From Flavobacteriales bacterium (GTDB lineage Bacteria; Bacteroidota; Bacteroidia; Flavobacteriales_F; PHOS-HE28): DNA of 64,000 nt. The position numbers were made by a program, and so were the translations under genes. This document shows positions 1 to 8,120 of the stretch, piece after piece. The notes under the pieces are model-generated. The model did not search any database. It had not been told where the DNA came from and saw nothing but the letters and a program-made list of their open reading frames with translations. The stretch is from NCBI GenBank assembly GCA_020635675.1, contig JACJZJ010000005.1, forward strand, positions 124,001-188,000, written 5' to 3'. Within the stretch, counting starts at the first letter, position 1, and each line of letters begins with the position of its first letter.

Positions 1-1257
1 CAGATCGGCACGGACCCACCGCACATCACGCCAGGTCAGAAAGGCCAGTGTCGCCAAAGGTGCCAGAACGAGTATCATGGCCATGATCAACTTGGGGACC
101 ACGAAGAGATAGAGAACACCCATCGTCAGGGCCACCACCACCGAATAGAGCAGGTTGATGGTGTTCCTGGGCGCCGCATAGTAGGCATCGAGCACACTCC
201 TCAGGGCAACATGGACCGCGTACAAGAAGGCGCCCAGGAACATGACGCGACAGACCATCTCCATGTTCACGCCCGTCGGACCGAGATATATCCGAAGCAA
301 GGGTGTGGCGAGCAGTTCGAACACCAACACCATCAACAGGGCGCTCAGCACCACGCCCTGCATCACCCTGCCGATGCGATTGTCCAATGCCTCCCACTGT
401 CCCTTGGCCAGCAGGCTCGCGGCTGAAGGAAGCAGCAACAGGCTGATCGGCGAGTAAGCGGCGCCCGCTACGTTGATCAATGTCGCACCGAAGGCCACCT
501 GGGCTCCGAGCGCCAGTCCGCTGACATGGTTCACCAGATAGACGGGGATCGTCAGGAGTCCAGCGAACGCCGCATCACCGGGAAGTCGGAGCAGACCATA
601 GCGCACCATCCGCTGGATCCGCTGTGTGTCCGGGGCGGCGGCGGGTGAGGCAAGAACGGGGACGAGACCGATCGAGGCGAAACCGGCCCAGGCAGCGGCG
701 GTCGCCCAAAGCACGGTGCCCAGGTCATCGAACGTCCACATGGCCAGATTGGGCGCCACAGCCATGTTCATGATCTGGAGCACGTTCGCCCGGGTCATGT
801 GGTGCGCACCCCTCCAGTACCCATAAATGGCGGTGTGCAGGACCATCGCCACTGTCAGCGCGGCAATGGGCATGACCAGCGCGGTCTGATCGGGGGAACC
901 GAAGAAGAGCCCCGACAGTTCCGGCCGGAACGATGCGAACACCACGAGGAGCCCTGCGGACACGAAGGCCAGCAACCGCATGGCGGACCTTAGCAGGCGT
1001 ACACGCTCGCGCGGGCCGGGTGCCATCGCAACAAAACGCACGATACCCACCGCCATACCGCACAAAGACAACATCTGCAGAAAAGAGATGGTACGGCGCA
1101 CGACCGTGTATTCCTCGAACCCTTGCCCGGGCAGTCGCCAGGCCGCCAACTTGTATACCAGGACGATACCCACGAGGACCGATCCTTCCGCGAGGTATGT
1201 GAAAAGGTGGTCCCTCCCCTGCACGGTGCGGAAATCGGCGATGGCCCGTCTCAGCAT
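1..1257 (-). CDS. Polysaccharide/lipid flippase-like membrane protein (MOP superfamily), 3' part missing
   Basis: The frame is open from an ATG at 1257 to the window edge, giving 419 codons with the C-terminus outside the window. The product is dominated by long hydrophobic segments separated by short basic loops, as expected for a 12-14 helix inner-membrane exporter. Length, hydrophobic spacing and the pattern of a short basic N-terminus followed by paired helices fit the Wzx/MATE-like polysaccharide flippases that move lipid-linked sugars across the inner membrane. A -7 box TATTTTAG lies at 1264-1271, six bases before the ATG, which supports this start. The family call rests on overall topology and composition, not on a diagnostic motif, and the substrate cannot be inferred. 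Confidence 0.75.
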   Translation of the reverse strand, partial: MLRRAIADFRTVQGRDHLFTYLAEGSVLVGIVLVYKLAAWRLPGQGFEEYTVVRRTISFLQMLSLCGMAVGIVRFVAMAPGPRERVRLLRSAMRLLAFVSAGLLVVFASFRPELSGLFFGSPDQTALVMPIAALTVAMVLHTAIYGYWRGAHHMTRANVLQIMNMAVAPNLAMWTFDDLGTVLWATAAAWAGFASIGLVPVLASPAAAPDTQRIQRMVRYGLLRLPGDAAFAGLLTIPVYLVNHVSGLALGAQVAFGATLINVAGAAYSPISLLLLPSAASLLAKGQWEALDNRIGRVMQGVVLSALLMVLVFELLATPLLRIYLGPTGVNMEMVCRVMFLGAFLYAVHVALRSVLDAYYAAPRNTINLLYSVVVALTMGVLYLFVVPKLIMAMILVLAPLATLAFLTWRDVRWVRADL

Positions 1258-1263
1258 GCCGGC

Positions 1264-1271
1264 CTAAAATA
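1264..1271 (-). promoter_or_regulatory. Bacteroidota -7 box TATTTTAG for the flippase gene
   Basis: On the minus strand TATTTTAG sits six bases before the ATG at 1257. It matches TAnnTTTG except at the second-last base. Confidence 0.5.
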
Positions 1272-1387
1272 GCGCCCGCACCATCACCGGCACCATCGGC
1301 CGTTCGCCCCGGTACACCGCCGTTCGTCCGGATCGGGGAGCCGGGCGCCCCGGCATCCTCTACCTTCACCGCATAACCACGCCTTGC

Positions 1388-1834
1388 ATGGGATTCTTTC
1401 AATGGTATTGGTGGGCTGGAACGGCGATCATCCTGCTGATCGCGGAGATCTTCGTGCCCGGCTTCTTCCTCCTGTGCTTGGGGATCGGTTGTGCCGGAGG
1501 GGCGATCACCGCAGCGTTCGGCCTCGGAGAGGTCGCCCAATTGGTGGTCTTCTCCCTTGTCTCCCTTGTGGCCTTCCTGACCATCCGACCTGTATTGATG
1601 AAGCAGTTCTGGAAGGACGGTGGTGTTCGCACGAACGTGGACGCCCTGGCAGGTCGCCGTGCCAAAGTGAGCCAGGACTTCGACCCCGGACTGCGACTGG
1701 GCCGCGTGGCTGTTGATGGGGACGATTGGCGCGCCGAATGCACCGTGGACCGCATGCTGCGGGTCGGCGATGTGGTGGAGATCGTCCGCGTCGAGAGCAA
1801 TACTCTGATCGTCAAACCCCTTGAACTCGCTTAG
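1388..1834 (+). CDS. NfeD-like membrane protein
   Basis: A 148-residue protein with an amphipathic start, two to three hydrophobic helices (about residues 5-75) and a C-terminal soluble domain (about 85-148) of the OB-fold type seen in NfeD proteins. NfeD proteins associate with SPFH/stomatin membrane-microdomain proteins, and an SPFH gene follows four bases downstream, so the two are probably one operon. It lacks the long ClpP-like protease domain of full-length NfeD, so it is the short form. A promoter-like TACCTTCA lies at 1361-1368. Role in membrane organisation is inferred from the pairing. Confidence 0.85.
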   Translation: MGFFQWYWWAGTAIILLIAEIFVPGFFLLCLGIGCAGGAITAAFGLGEVAQLVVFSLVSLVAFLTIRPVLMKQFWKDGGVRTNVDALAGRRAKVSQDFDPGLRLGRVAVDGDDWRAECTVDRMLRVGDVVEIVRVESNTLIVKPLELA

Positions 1835-1837
1835 ATC

Positions 1838-2833
1838 ATGACACCCGGCACAATCATCCTGATCCTTTTCGCGGCGTTGGTCGTTTTCATCGTCGCCAAG
1901 GGCCTACGCATCGTGCAACAGAGCGAAGCCATGGTGATCGAACGCCTTGGCAAATACCACAAGACCCTTCTGCCGGGCATCAACGTGATCATTCCGATCG
2001 TGGACAAACCACGCGAGATCATCTTCCGGTTCTCCCGCGAAATGCCCGATGGCAACAAATACGTTCAATTCGTGAAAAAGGAACGGATCGACCTGCGCGA
2101 GACCGTTTACGACTTCCCGAAGCAGAACGTGATCACGAAGGACAACGTGATGACGGAGATCAATGCGTTGCTCTATTTCCAAGTGGTGGATGCCGTGAAG
2201 GCCATCTACGAGATCGAGAACCTGCCGATGGCGATCGAGAAGTTGACGCAGACCACGCTGCGCAATGTGATCGGTGAACTGGACCTGGACGAATGCCTTA
2301 CCAGCCGCGACACGATCAATGCCAAACTGCGCACCATCCTCGATGAGGCCAGCAACAAGTGGGGCGTGAAAGTGAACCGGGTGGAACTGCAGGACATCAA
2401 TCCACCGCGTGACATCCGCGAAGCGATGGAAAAGCAGATGCGCGCCGAGCGTGACCGACGGGCCCAGATCATCGACGCCGAGGGCAGCAAACGGGCGGCG
2501 ATCCTGAACGCAGAGGGCGTCCGTGACGCGGCGATCCATCAAGCGGAAGGGCAAAAGCAGGCACAGATCCTGGAAGCGGAAGGTGATGCCCAGGCGCGGA
2601 TCCGTCGGGCACAAGGGGAGGCCGAGGCCATCCGCTTGGTCACCGAGGCCATTCAGGGTGCCCAGGCCGACCCGGCGAACTACCTCATCGCCATGAAATA
2701 CCTGGAGACCTTGGAGAACATGGTCGGCCAGGGTTCCGGTGACCGCACGGTGTTCCTGCCCTATGAAGCGAGCGGCGTGCTGAGCAGCCTGGGCGGCATC
2801 AAGGAGATGCTCACCGCCTCCCAAGGCAAATAG
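1838..2833 (+). CDS. SPFH/band 7 (stomatin-like) membrane protein
   Basis: A 331-residue protein with one N-terminal membrane helix (residues 3-20), then an SPFH/band 7 domain (about 22-185) and a long Ala/Glu/Gln-rich coiled coil in which the heptad-like unit xAEGxxxAxI recurs (about 195-255). The C-terminal part resembles the stomatin-like-2 extension. Such proteins form large ring oligomers in membrane microdomains and often work with an NfeD partner, which is encoded immediately upstream. E. coli QmcA is the closest familiar relative by architecture. No catalytic function is expected. Confidence 0.9.
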   Translation: MTPGTIILILFAALVVFIVAKGLRIVQQSEAMVIERLGKYHKTLLPGINVIIPIVDKPREIIFRFSREMPDGNKYVQFVKKERIDLRETVYDFPKQNVITKDNVMTEINALLYFQVVDAVKAIYEIENLPMAIEKLTQTTLRNVIGELDLDECLTSRDTINAKLRTILDEASNKWGVKVNRVELQDINPPRDIREAMEKQMRAERDRRAQIIDAEGSKRAAILNAEGVRDAAIHQAEGQKQAQILEAEGDAQARIRRAQGEAEAIRLVTEAIQGAQADPANYLIAMKYLETLENMVGQGSGDRTVFLPYEASGVLSSLGGIKEMLTASQGK

Positions 2834-2923
2834 CGTTCTACCGTCCATCGCCCGGATCGGCCGTTCCATCGCCCGACGATGCCGTTCGGTCACTTCCGTT
2901 CGATGCCCCAGGGTGCATGGGGT

Positions 2924-2931
2924 TACCTTTG
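2924..2931 (+). promoter_or_regulatory. Consensus -7 box TACCTTTG upstream of a structured RNA candidate
   Basis: TACCTTTG is a full match to TAnnTTTG and lies 91 bases after the SPFH stop codon and over 330 bases before the helicase start. A clear TTG at the -33 position is not visible; the nearest is TTCG at 2899-2902. Transcription would begin near 2936. Confidence 0.55.
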
Positions 2932-2935
2932 TATC

Positions 2936-3026
2936 GGGTTTTGGTTGGCACTGCCACCCACAGTGCAAAAAGCGTTGTGATGGGACCAACGCGGGAGGCC
3001 GGGACGATCGTTCCGGCCTCTTCCTT
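2936..3026 (+). ncRNA. Candidate structured RNA: three hairpins ending in a terminator-like stem
   Basis: Three stem-loops follow one another directly behind a consensus promoter. The first is GCACTG/CAGTGC (2948-2953 with 2961-2966). The second is GCGTTG/CAACGC (2972-2977 with 2987-2992). The third is a strong 11-pair stem, GAGGCCGG/CCGGCCTC at its base (2995-3020), followed by TTCCTT. It could be an independent small RNA of about 90 nt, or the attenuated leader of the downstream DEAD-box helicase gene. It lies within a gap of 431 bases without a protein gene (2834-3264). It does not show the SRP RNA loop or tmRNA features. No RNA family is assigned. Confidence 0.45.
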
Positions 3027-3264
3027 ATCTCCGTGCACCACGGGATCACCTACCTTCGCGGCGCCGCGGCCCGGAAAAGGCCGTTCTCGTCCCGAGCGCC
3101 CAGCTTTCGCACCGAAGCGACCGTCCTGGCGCCATCCCCAGCGGATCATTGTACGCCGGACCGATCGAGCGGACGATCCAGGCACCATCACAACGGCCGT
3201 CATGGGCCCAATGACCCGTGACCGTCAGGATCCCCGCATCGCCCGGACAAGTGCGATAATCCGA

Positions 3265-4797
3265 ATGAGCGACATGAGAACGTTCGAACAGTTGGGGCTC
3301 GTCACGCCTCTTTTGAAGGCGCTGCACGAGGAAGGCTATGAAACGCCCACCCCGATCCAGACCAAAGCCATCCCTCCTCTGCTGGCAGGGCACGACCTGT
3401 TGGGTTCCGCCCAGACCGGGACGGGCAAGACGGCGGCCTTCGCCCTGCCCATCCTGCAGCATCTCCATGAGAACCCCTCCCCTTCAGCGCGCGGGCCCGT
3501 CCGCGTCCTCGTGCTCACCCCGACCCGTGAGCTGGCCATCCAGATCGATGAGAGCTTTGCGGCCTATGGTCGGCATATACGGCCGAAACATGTGGTGATA
3601 TTCGGTGGTGTGGGCCAGAAACCCCAGACAGACGCCCTGCAACGCGGGGCGGCGATCGTGGTGGCCACACCGGGGCGGCTGTTGGACCTGATGGGCCAGG
3701 GGTTCGTTGACCTGTCGAAGCTGGAAGTGTTCGTATTGGACGAGGCCGACCGGATGCTGGACATGGGCTTCATCCACGACGTGCGAAAGGTGATCGCAAA
3801 GCTACCCTCCCAGCGACGGACCCTGCTGTTCAGCGCCACCATGCCGAACGAGATCGCCAAGTTGGCGCATGCCATTCTTCGTGACCCCGTGCGGGTGGAG
3901 GTCAGTCCCGTCAGCAGTACGGCCGACACCATCGAGCAGTGGATGCATTTCGTGGAACGCGCCGACAAGAACCGGCTGCTGGTCCATTTGCTCGCGGACA
4001 GCGCGATACGTGAAGCATTGGTCTTCACGCGCACGAAGCATGGTGCCAACAAGGTGGCCAAGGTCCTGGTGCAGAACGGGATCACGGCGGAGGCCATCCA
4101 TGGCAACAAGAGCCAGACGGCCCGCCAGAAGGCATTGCGCAATTTCAAGGCGGGCACCACCCGCATATTGGTCGCCACCGATATCGCGGCCCGGGGTATC
4201 GACATCGACGGACTGGGACACGTGATCAACTTCGACCTGCCCAACGTTCCAGAGACCTACGTCCATCGGATCGGACGCACGGGAAGAGCGGGGGCGGCCG
4301 GTCGTGCGATCTCCTTTTGCGATCAGGAGGAACGGGCCTATCTCCGTGACATCACGCGACTTATCGGGCGGACCATACCCGAAGCCCGGGTGGAGGGACT
4401 GGAACGAACGGAACTCCGAAAGATGGCACCCCAGCAGGAACGACGTGAACCGCGGGATGGCCGCAAGCCCCAGAAGGTGCACCGCCCTGGCGGACGTCAG
4501 CGCAGGAACCGATCCGAGCGCAGCGGCGACCAAAGCGCCACTTCCGGCGAAAGGTCTACGGGAAAAGTATCGAAAGACCGGAACCCGGCACGAGCGCAGC
4601 GATCGGCGCGCCCTTCGGAGGCGTCTCAAAATGAGCGGCCGGCCAGCGACCGGGGTGCGCGCGAAAAGACCTACGACCGGATGATGGAGGAATTGTTCGG
4701 TGGACAAGGCACCAGCGAGCATGGGAGTACCCGGCACGGTGCGAATTCCGGGAACCGACCGGAAGGGGGTCCTCGCCGACGTCGCAGGCGCCGCTGA
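3265..4797 (+). CDS. DEAD-box ATP-dependent RNA helicase, RhlE type
   Basis: About 510 residues with all helicase motifs in order: Q motif (TPTPIQ), motif I (AQTGTGKT), Ia (PTRELAIQI), Ib (TPGRLLD), II (DEAD), III (SAT), IV region (ALVFTRTK), V (ATDIAARGIDID) and VI (HRIGRTGRAG). A long, basic, low-complexity tail rich in Arg, Gly and Ser ends in a run of seven arginines and probably binds RNA. It remodels RNA structure in ribosome assembly or decay. The frame is open upstream to 2917, but conserved sequence starts near the ATGs at 3265 and 3274, so one of these is the start. A structured leader and a second promoter-like TACCTTCG (3051-3058) precede it, which suggests control at the RNA level. 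Confidence 0.95.
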   Translation: MSDMRTFEQLGLVTPLLKALHEEGYETPTPIQTKAIPPLLAGHDLLGSAQTGTGKTAAFALPILQHLHENPSPSARGPVRVLVLTPTRELAIQIDESFAAYGRHIRPKHVVIFGGVGQKPQTDALQRGAAIVVATPGRLLDLMGQGFVDLSKLEVFVLDEADRMLDMGFIHDVRKVIAKLPSQRRTLLFSATMPNEIAKLAHAILRDPVRVEVSPVSSTADTIEQWMHFVERADKNRLLVHLLADSAIREALVFTRTKHGANKVAKVLVQNGITAEAIHGNKSQTARQKALRNFKAGTTRILVATDIAARGIDIDGLGHVINFDLPNVPETYVHRIGRTGRAGAAGRAISFCDQEERAYLRDITRLIGRTIPEARVEGLERTELRKMAPQQERREPRDGRKPQKVHRPGGRQRRNRSERSGDQSATSGERSTGKVSKDRNPARAQRSARPSEASQNERPASDRGAREKTYDRMMEELFGGQGTSEHGSTRHGANSGNRPEGGPRRRRRRR

Positions 4798-4806
4798 AGA
4801 AGGGCC

Positions 4807-4814
4807 TACCTTCG
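4807..4814 (+). promoter_or_regulatory. -7 box TACCTTCG four bases before a GTG start
   Basis: TACCTTCG, then TATC, then the GTG at 4819. Transcription would start on or next to the start codon, so the transcript is probably leaderless. Confidence 0.6.
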
Positions 4815-4818
4815 TATC

Positions 4819-5133
4819 GTGACCAGGATCTTTGCTTATGACACGCTTTCAGAGGCCGTGAACGACCTCCAGCGTCGGGGTTATACGGACTCGCTTGAAC
4901 TGACGGGACCCACCATCACATGCCGGGCCCGTGACCTGACGCTTTCCCCGGAAGCCTTCGTCATCGATGAATTCCACCGTTTCGAGGGGGAGACGGACCC
5001 CTCGGACGAGAGCATCGTCTACGCGATCTCATCCAAGGAACAGGACCTGCACGGCATCTTGATCAATGCCTATGGCCTCTACGGCTCGGATGTCGCTCAG
5101 GAGATGGTCCACAAGCTGACTGTGGACCGCTGA
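4819..5133 (+). CDS. Small conserved acidic protein of Bacteroidota, function unknown
   Basis: A 104-residue soluble protein with a YDTLSEA start and a central DEFHRFEGxTDP region. Relatives in Flavobacteria are commonly labelled phosphoribosylpyrophosphate synthetase, but the protein is far too short for that enzyme and shows no PRPP-binding loop, so the label should not be carried over. No membrane segment or signal peptide is present. The GTG start is supported by the promoter box ending four bases upstream. It stands alone between the helicase and a convergent gene. Confidence 0.8.
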   Translation: MTRIFAYDTLSEAVNDLQRRGYTDSLELTGPTITCRARDLTLSPEAFVIDEFHRFEGETDPSDESIVYAISSKEQDLHGILINAYGLYGSDVAQEMVHKLTVDR

Positions 5134-5136
5134 CCA

Positions 5137-6132
5137 TCAGGCCCGGACGGCTTCCGGGGGATGCTCGTACTTGGTCGGCCTTTTGGCGCGCTCCTCCCTC
5201 AGTTCGCGTTGCAGCTGACGGCTGGTCTTCGTGCTGCCATCATGGCTCCAGCCCGGAGGGCCGAAGATGTACATCAGCTTCGCCCGCCAGGTGGGCGCGC
5301 GTTTCACGTCGCGCCAGATCTCCTGGAACTCGAACAAGTTGTGCTTCACGGGATCGTAGCTGTCCGGATCATGGGAGATCCCATACTTGGCCTTGACGCC
5401 CCGGATCGGTTCCTGCCAGGTACCGTACAGCTGATCCCAGATGGTCAGGATCCCCCCGTGGTTCCTATCGAGGTATTCCGTGTTGCTGCTGTGATGGACC
5501 ACGTGCACGTAGGGCGTGTTGAAGATCCTTTCGAACCATCCCAGCGAAGGGACCAACTGGGAGTGCAGGAAGAACTGATAGAAGGAATTGGCCACCATGC
5601 AGGTGACGATCATGATGGGTTCGAAACCCAGAAGCGGCATCCAAAGCCAATACACGGGCTTGAACAGGTTGATGAACCAGCCGTTCCGGATGCTCACGGT
5701 CAGATTGAACTGACGGCCGGAATGATGGGGCAGGTGGGCCGCCCAAAGCAAGCGCACGTTATGGGCGATGCGATGGTGCCAATAAAAATTATGATCGTCC
5801 GCCAGGACGGCGATCACCCAGACGTACCAGGCCCAGCCCAGCGAACTGTATCCAAAATGAGCCTGACGGAACGGTTCCGCCCAATGGAAAAGGAAGAGGT
5901 ACACCGATACCTCGAACACCCCCGTGACCACTTTGACGATCGTGGCCCCCGCACCCATGACGAAACCGGAAAGGCTCTCCTTCAGGTCGTACAATTCCCT
6001 GGCCTTCAGGTATTCGATCACGATCAAGATGACGAACACGGGATACAGGTACCGAAGGCCTATCCCCTCTATGGGGATCTCCGGCAACTGGTGTTTCATT
6101 TCCAGCCAGGCTCCGATCAGGTCGAATGTCAT
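5137..6132 (-). CDS. Sterol desaturase / fatty acid hydroxylase family protein
   Basis: A 331-residue integral membrane protein with at least four hydrophobic segments. The di-iron histidine clusters of the fatty acid hydroxylase superfamily are visible: HHRIAH and HLPHH around residues 118-137, and HVVHH around 210-214. These proteins hydroxylate or desaturate lipids using a membrane-embedded di-iron centre and O2. The C-terminal 60 residues are charged and likely cytosolic. The substrate cannot be predicted. It is convergent with the small gene before it, with three bases between the stop codons. Confidence 0.9.
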   Translation of the reverse strand: MTFDLIGAWLEMKHQLPEIPIEGIGLRYLYPVFVILIVIEYLKARELYDLKESLSGFVMGAGATIVKVVTGVFEVSVYLFLFHWAEPFRQAHFGYSSLGWAWYVWVIAVLADDHNFYWHHRIAHNVRLLWAAHLPHHSGRQFNLTVSIRNGWFINLFKPVYWLWMPLLGFEPIMIVTCMVANSFYQFFLHSQLVPSLGWFERIFNTPYVHVVHHSSNTEYLDRNHGGILTIWDQLYGTWQEPIRGVKAKYGISHDPDSYDPVKHNLFEFQEIWRDVKRAPTWRAKLMYIFGPPGWSHDGSTKTSRQLQRELREERAKRPTKYEHPPEAVRA

Positions 6133-6274
6133 GTGAAGGATGATCTGTTCCGGAACCGGTTCTCAGGGATGGGCCACCCCCATTCGTTCCGATGCACGGC
6201 GAATGTAAGGCGCGAGCCCCGAAGCATGACCCGCGATCGACGGTCCCTTGCACGGCCCATCCTATCATTGCACC

Positions 6275-7582
6275 ATGTGGCGCGCCTGCATCCTTTCCAT
6301 CCGGTCCTTCATGCCGCTGCTGGTGGCAGCGCAGGGCGTGGTGAACGGACCCATGCCCGGCTACGTGGACCACTTCGCGGCGCACATCTGGCTGCAATGC
6401 CATCAGACCTGCAGCGCTCATCTGGAATATTGGCCCACCACACGGCCGGACAGCATCCTGAAGACCGGCGAAATTGTGAGCGACCCGGAGAAGGCCAATG
6501 CCATGACGTTCACCCTGGACCGCCTGGAACCGGGCATGGAATACACCTATGCGGTGGTCGTGGATGACAAGCCGATCGACCTCGGCACCCCATTGAAGTT
6601 CACAACACGTGACCTCTGGAAATACCGCAAGGATCCTCCCGACCTGGTGGTGGCCACGGGTTCATGCGCATACATCAATGAGACCGCCTATGACCGGCCG
6701 GGCACGCCTTACGGAGATGGTTACGGGATATTTGATGCCATCGCCGCCAGCCGGCCGGACCTGATGATCTGGCTTGGGGACAACATGTACCTGCGTGAAC
6801 CGGACTGGGGCACGTGGCAGGGATACATGCATCGCTACACACATCTACGGTCACTGCCGGAATTGCAGACGTTGCTGCACGGCACCCAGCACTACGCCAT
6901 ATGGGACGACCACGACTACGGCCCCAATGATGCGGACGCGACATGGGTCCATGCCCCGATGGCCAGGGAGGCGTTCGCCTTGTTCTGGCCGAACCCGACC
7001 TATGGCGCACCGGGTGTACCCGGGATCACCACCGCGTTCAATTGTTCGGATGTGGACTTCTTCCTTCTGGACGATCGCAGCTTCCGGATCCCCTCTGAAA
7101 TGGTGACCATGCGACCCACCATGCTCGGGCAGGCACAGGTGGATTGGTTGGTGCAAGCGTTGCGGTATAGTGATGCGACCTGGAAGGTCGTGGCGCTCGG
7201 CAGCGAATTCCTCAGCACTGCTGCGGTCTTTGAGAACTATGCCACCTTCGCGGACGAGCGCAGGGAATTGATCGAGAGGATCGACAAGGAGGGGATCCGA
7301 GGAGTGGTCTTCATCACGGGTGACCGCCATTTCGCGGAGCTGTCCGAACTCGACCTGCCCGATGGCCGATGGATACTGGACCTTACGAGTTCGCCACTGA
7401 CGTCAGGGCCTTACCACGGCAACGAAACGAACGATCTACGCGTGCCAGGCACCTACTACGACAAGCGGAACTTCGCCTTGCTCAAGTTCACAGGGCGCTC
7501 CGGATCACGCCGTTTGACGTTCGAAGTGCATGCCACCAACGGGGAACTGATCTGGTCCAGGACGTACGATGCGCCACACTGA
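6275..7582 (+). CDS. PhoD-like metallophosphatase (alkaline phosphatase D family)
   Basis: A 435-residue protein. After an N-terminal hydrophobic stretch (likely signal peptide, cleaved near residue 20) comes a fibronectin-like PhoD N domain (about 25-110) and then a metallophosphatase domain. Metal-site motifs are visible: ATGSC, WLGDNMY, WDDHDYGPND and FITGDRHFAEL. Family members are exported phosphodiesterases or phosphatases acting on cell-surface or environmental phosphoesters. The start at 6275 is chosen because TATCATTG ends four bases before it; an in-frame TTG at 6248 would place extra residues before the signal sequence. Confidence 0.88.
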   Translation: MWRACILSIRSFMPLLVAAQGVVNGPMPGYVDHFAAHIWLQCHQTCSAHLEYWPTTRPDSILKTGEIVSDPEKANAMTFTLDRLEPGMEYTYAVVVDDKPIDLGTPLKFTTRDLWKYRKDPPDLVVATGSCAYINETAYDRPGTPYGDGYGIFDAIAASRPDLMIWLGDNMYLREPDWGTWQGYMHRYTHLRSLPELQTLLHGTQHYAIWDDHDYGPNDADATWVHAPMAREAFALFWPNPTYGAPGVPGITTAFNCSDVDFFLLDDRSFRIPSEMVTMRPTMLGQAQVDWLVQALRYSDATWKVVALGSEFLSTAAVFENYATFADERRELIERIDKEGIRGVVFITGDRHFAELSELDLPDGRWILDLTSSPLTSGPYHGNETNDLRVPGTYYDKRNFALLKFTGRSGSRRLTFEVHATNGELIWSRTYDAPH

Positions 7583-7584
7583 GG

Positions 7585-8037
7585 TCATCCCCTGAACTTG
7601 TCCAGGACCTGGTTCAAGGCAGCCGCCTCAGCGTTGCCGACCCGTTCCTCCAGTTCGCGCATAACCGGGCGGATCCTTCGATCGAGCCTGGTCAACAAAT
7701 CCAGTCCGGCAGGCGTAATACTGACATAGACCACCCGACGATCTTCTTCACAACGGTCCCGCTGCACGAACTTTCCGGCGATCAGCTTGTCCGTAAGTCG
7801 GGTGGCATTGGGCGAACGCTCGATCATTCGGGCCTTCACCTGCTGCATGCTCATGCGATCGCCACGCGCACCCCGGAGTATCCGCAGGATGTTGTATTGC
7901 TGTGGACTGATCCCGGCATCGGCCAACAACCGCATCTGCTGGGTCCGGAACCAGTTCGCGGTGAACAGGATGTTCAGGAAAGCCTTATGCTGTTCGCTCT
8001 CGAACCGGCTCATCAATTCCTCCTCGATCCGCGCCAT
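7585..8037 (-). CDS. MarR-family transcriptional regulator
   Basis: A 150-residue protein with the MarR winged-helix fold: an N-terminal dimerisation helix, a helix-turn-helix around residues 55-85 (SPNATRLTDKL is the recognition helix) and the wing motif DRRVVYVSITPAG. MarR proteins usually repress a neighbouring transporter or stress gene and respond to small phenolic ligands. Here the flanking genes are a convergent phosphatase and a divergent lipoprotein, so the target is not obvious; the divergent gene at 8121 is the best candidate. TATTTTCG at 8042-8049 lies four bases before the ATG. Confidence 0.88.
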   Translation of the reverse strand: MARIEEELMSRFESEQHKAFLNILFTANWFRTQQMRLLADAGISPQQYNILRILRGARGDRMSMQQVKARMIERSPNATRLTDKLIAGKFVQRDRCEEDRRVVYVSITPAGLDLLTRLDRRIRPVMRELEERVGNAEAAALNQVLDKFRG

Positions 8038-8041
8038 AGGG

Positions 8042-8049
8042 CGAAAATA
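8042..8049 (-). promoter_or_regulatory. -7 box TATTTTCG four bases before the MarR start codon
   Basis: The minus-strand reading is TATTTTCG, CCCT, ATG. This is the recurring leaderless arrangement of this window. Confidence 0.6.
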
Positions 8050-8120
8050 GTCGTGCCATCTGCTATTCCAGGATGGAACAGCCTGACCAAGGGCCTACTT
8101 TAGCCCATCCATTCCGAACC

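Noticed and set aside
2936..3026. SRP RNA or tmRNA at the three-hairpin locus
   Set aside because: The conserved SRP apical loop and the tmRNA tag and T-arm sequences are absent.
2917..3264. N-terminal extension of the DEAD-box helicase
   Set aside because: The frame stays open by chance, but the residues are low-complexity and the segment holds promoter and hairpin signals.
4819..5133. Phosphoribosylpyrophosphate synthetase
   Set aside because: The 104-residue protein is much too short and lacks the PRPP loop; the name is a database carry-over.
5161..6567. Long open frame antisense to the sterol desaturase family gene
   Set aside because: Composition is unlike a protein and it crosses the phosphatase promoter; the minus-strand gene has clear histidine motifs.
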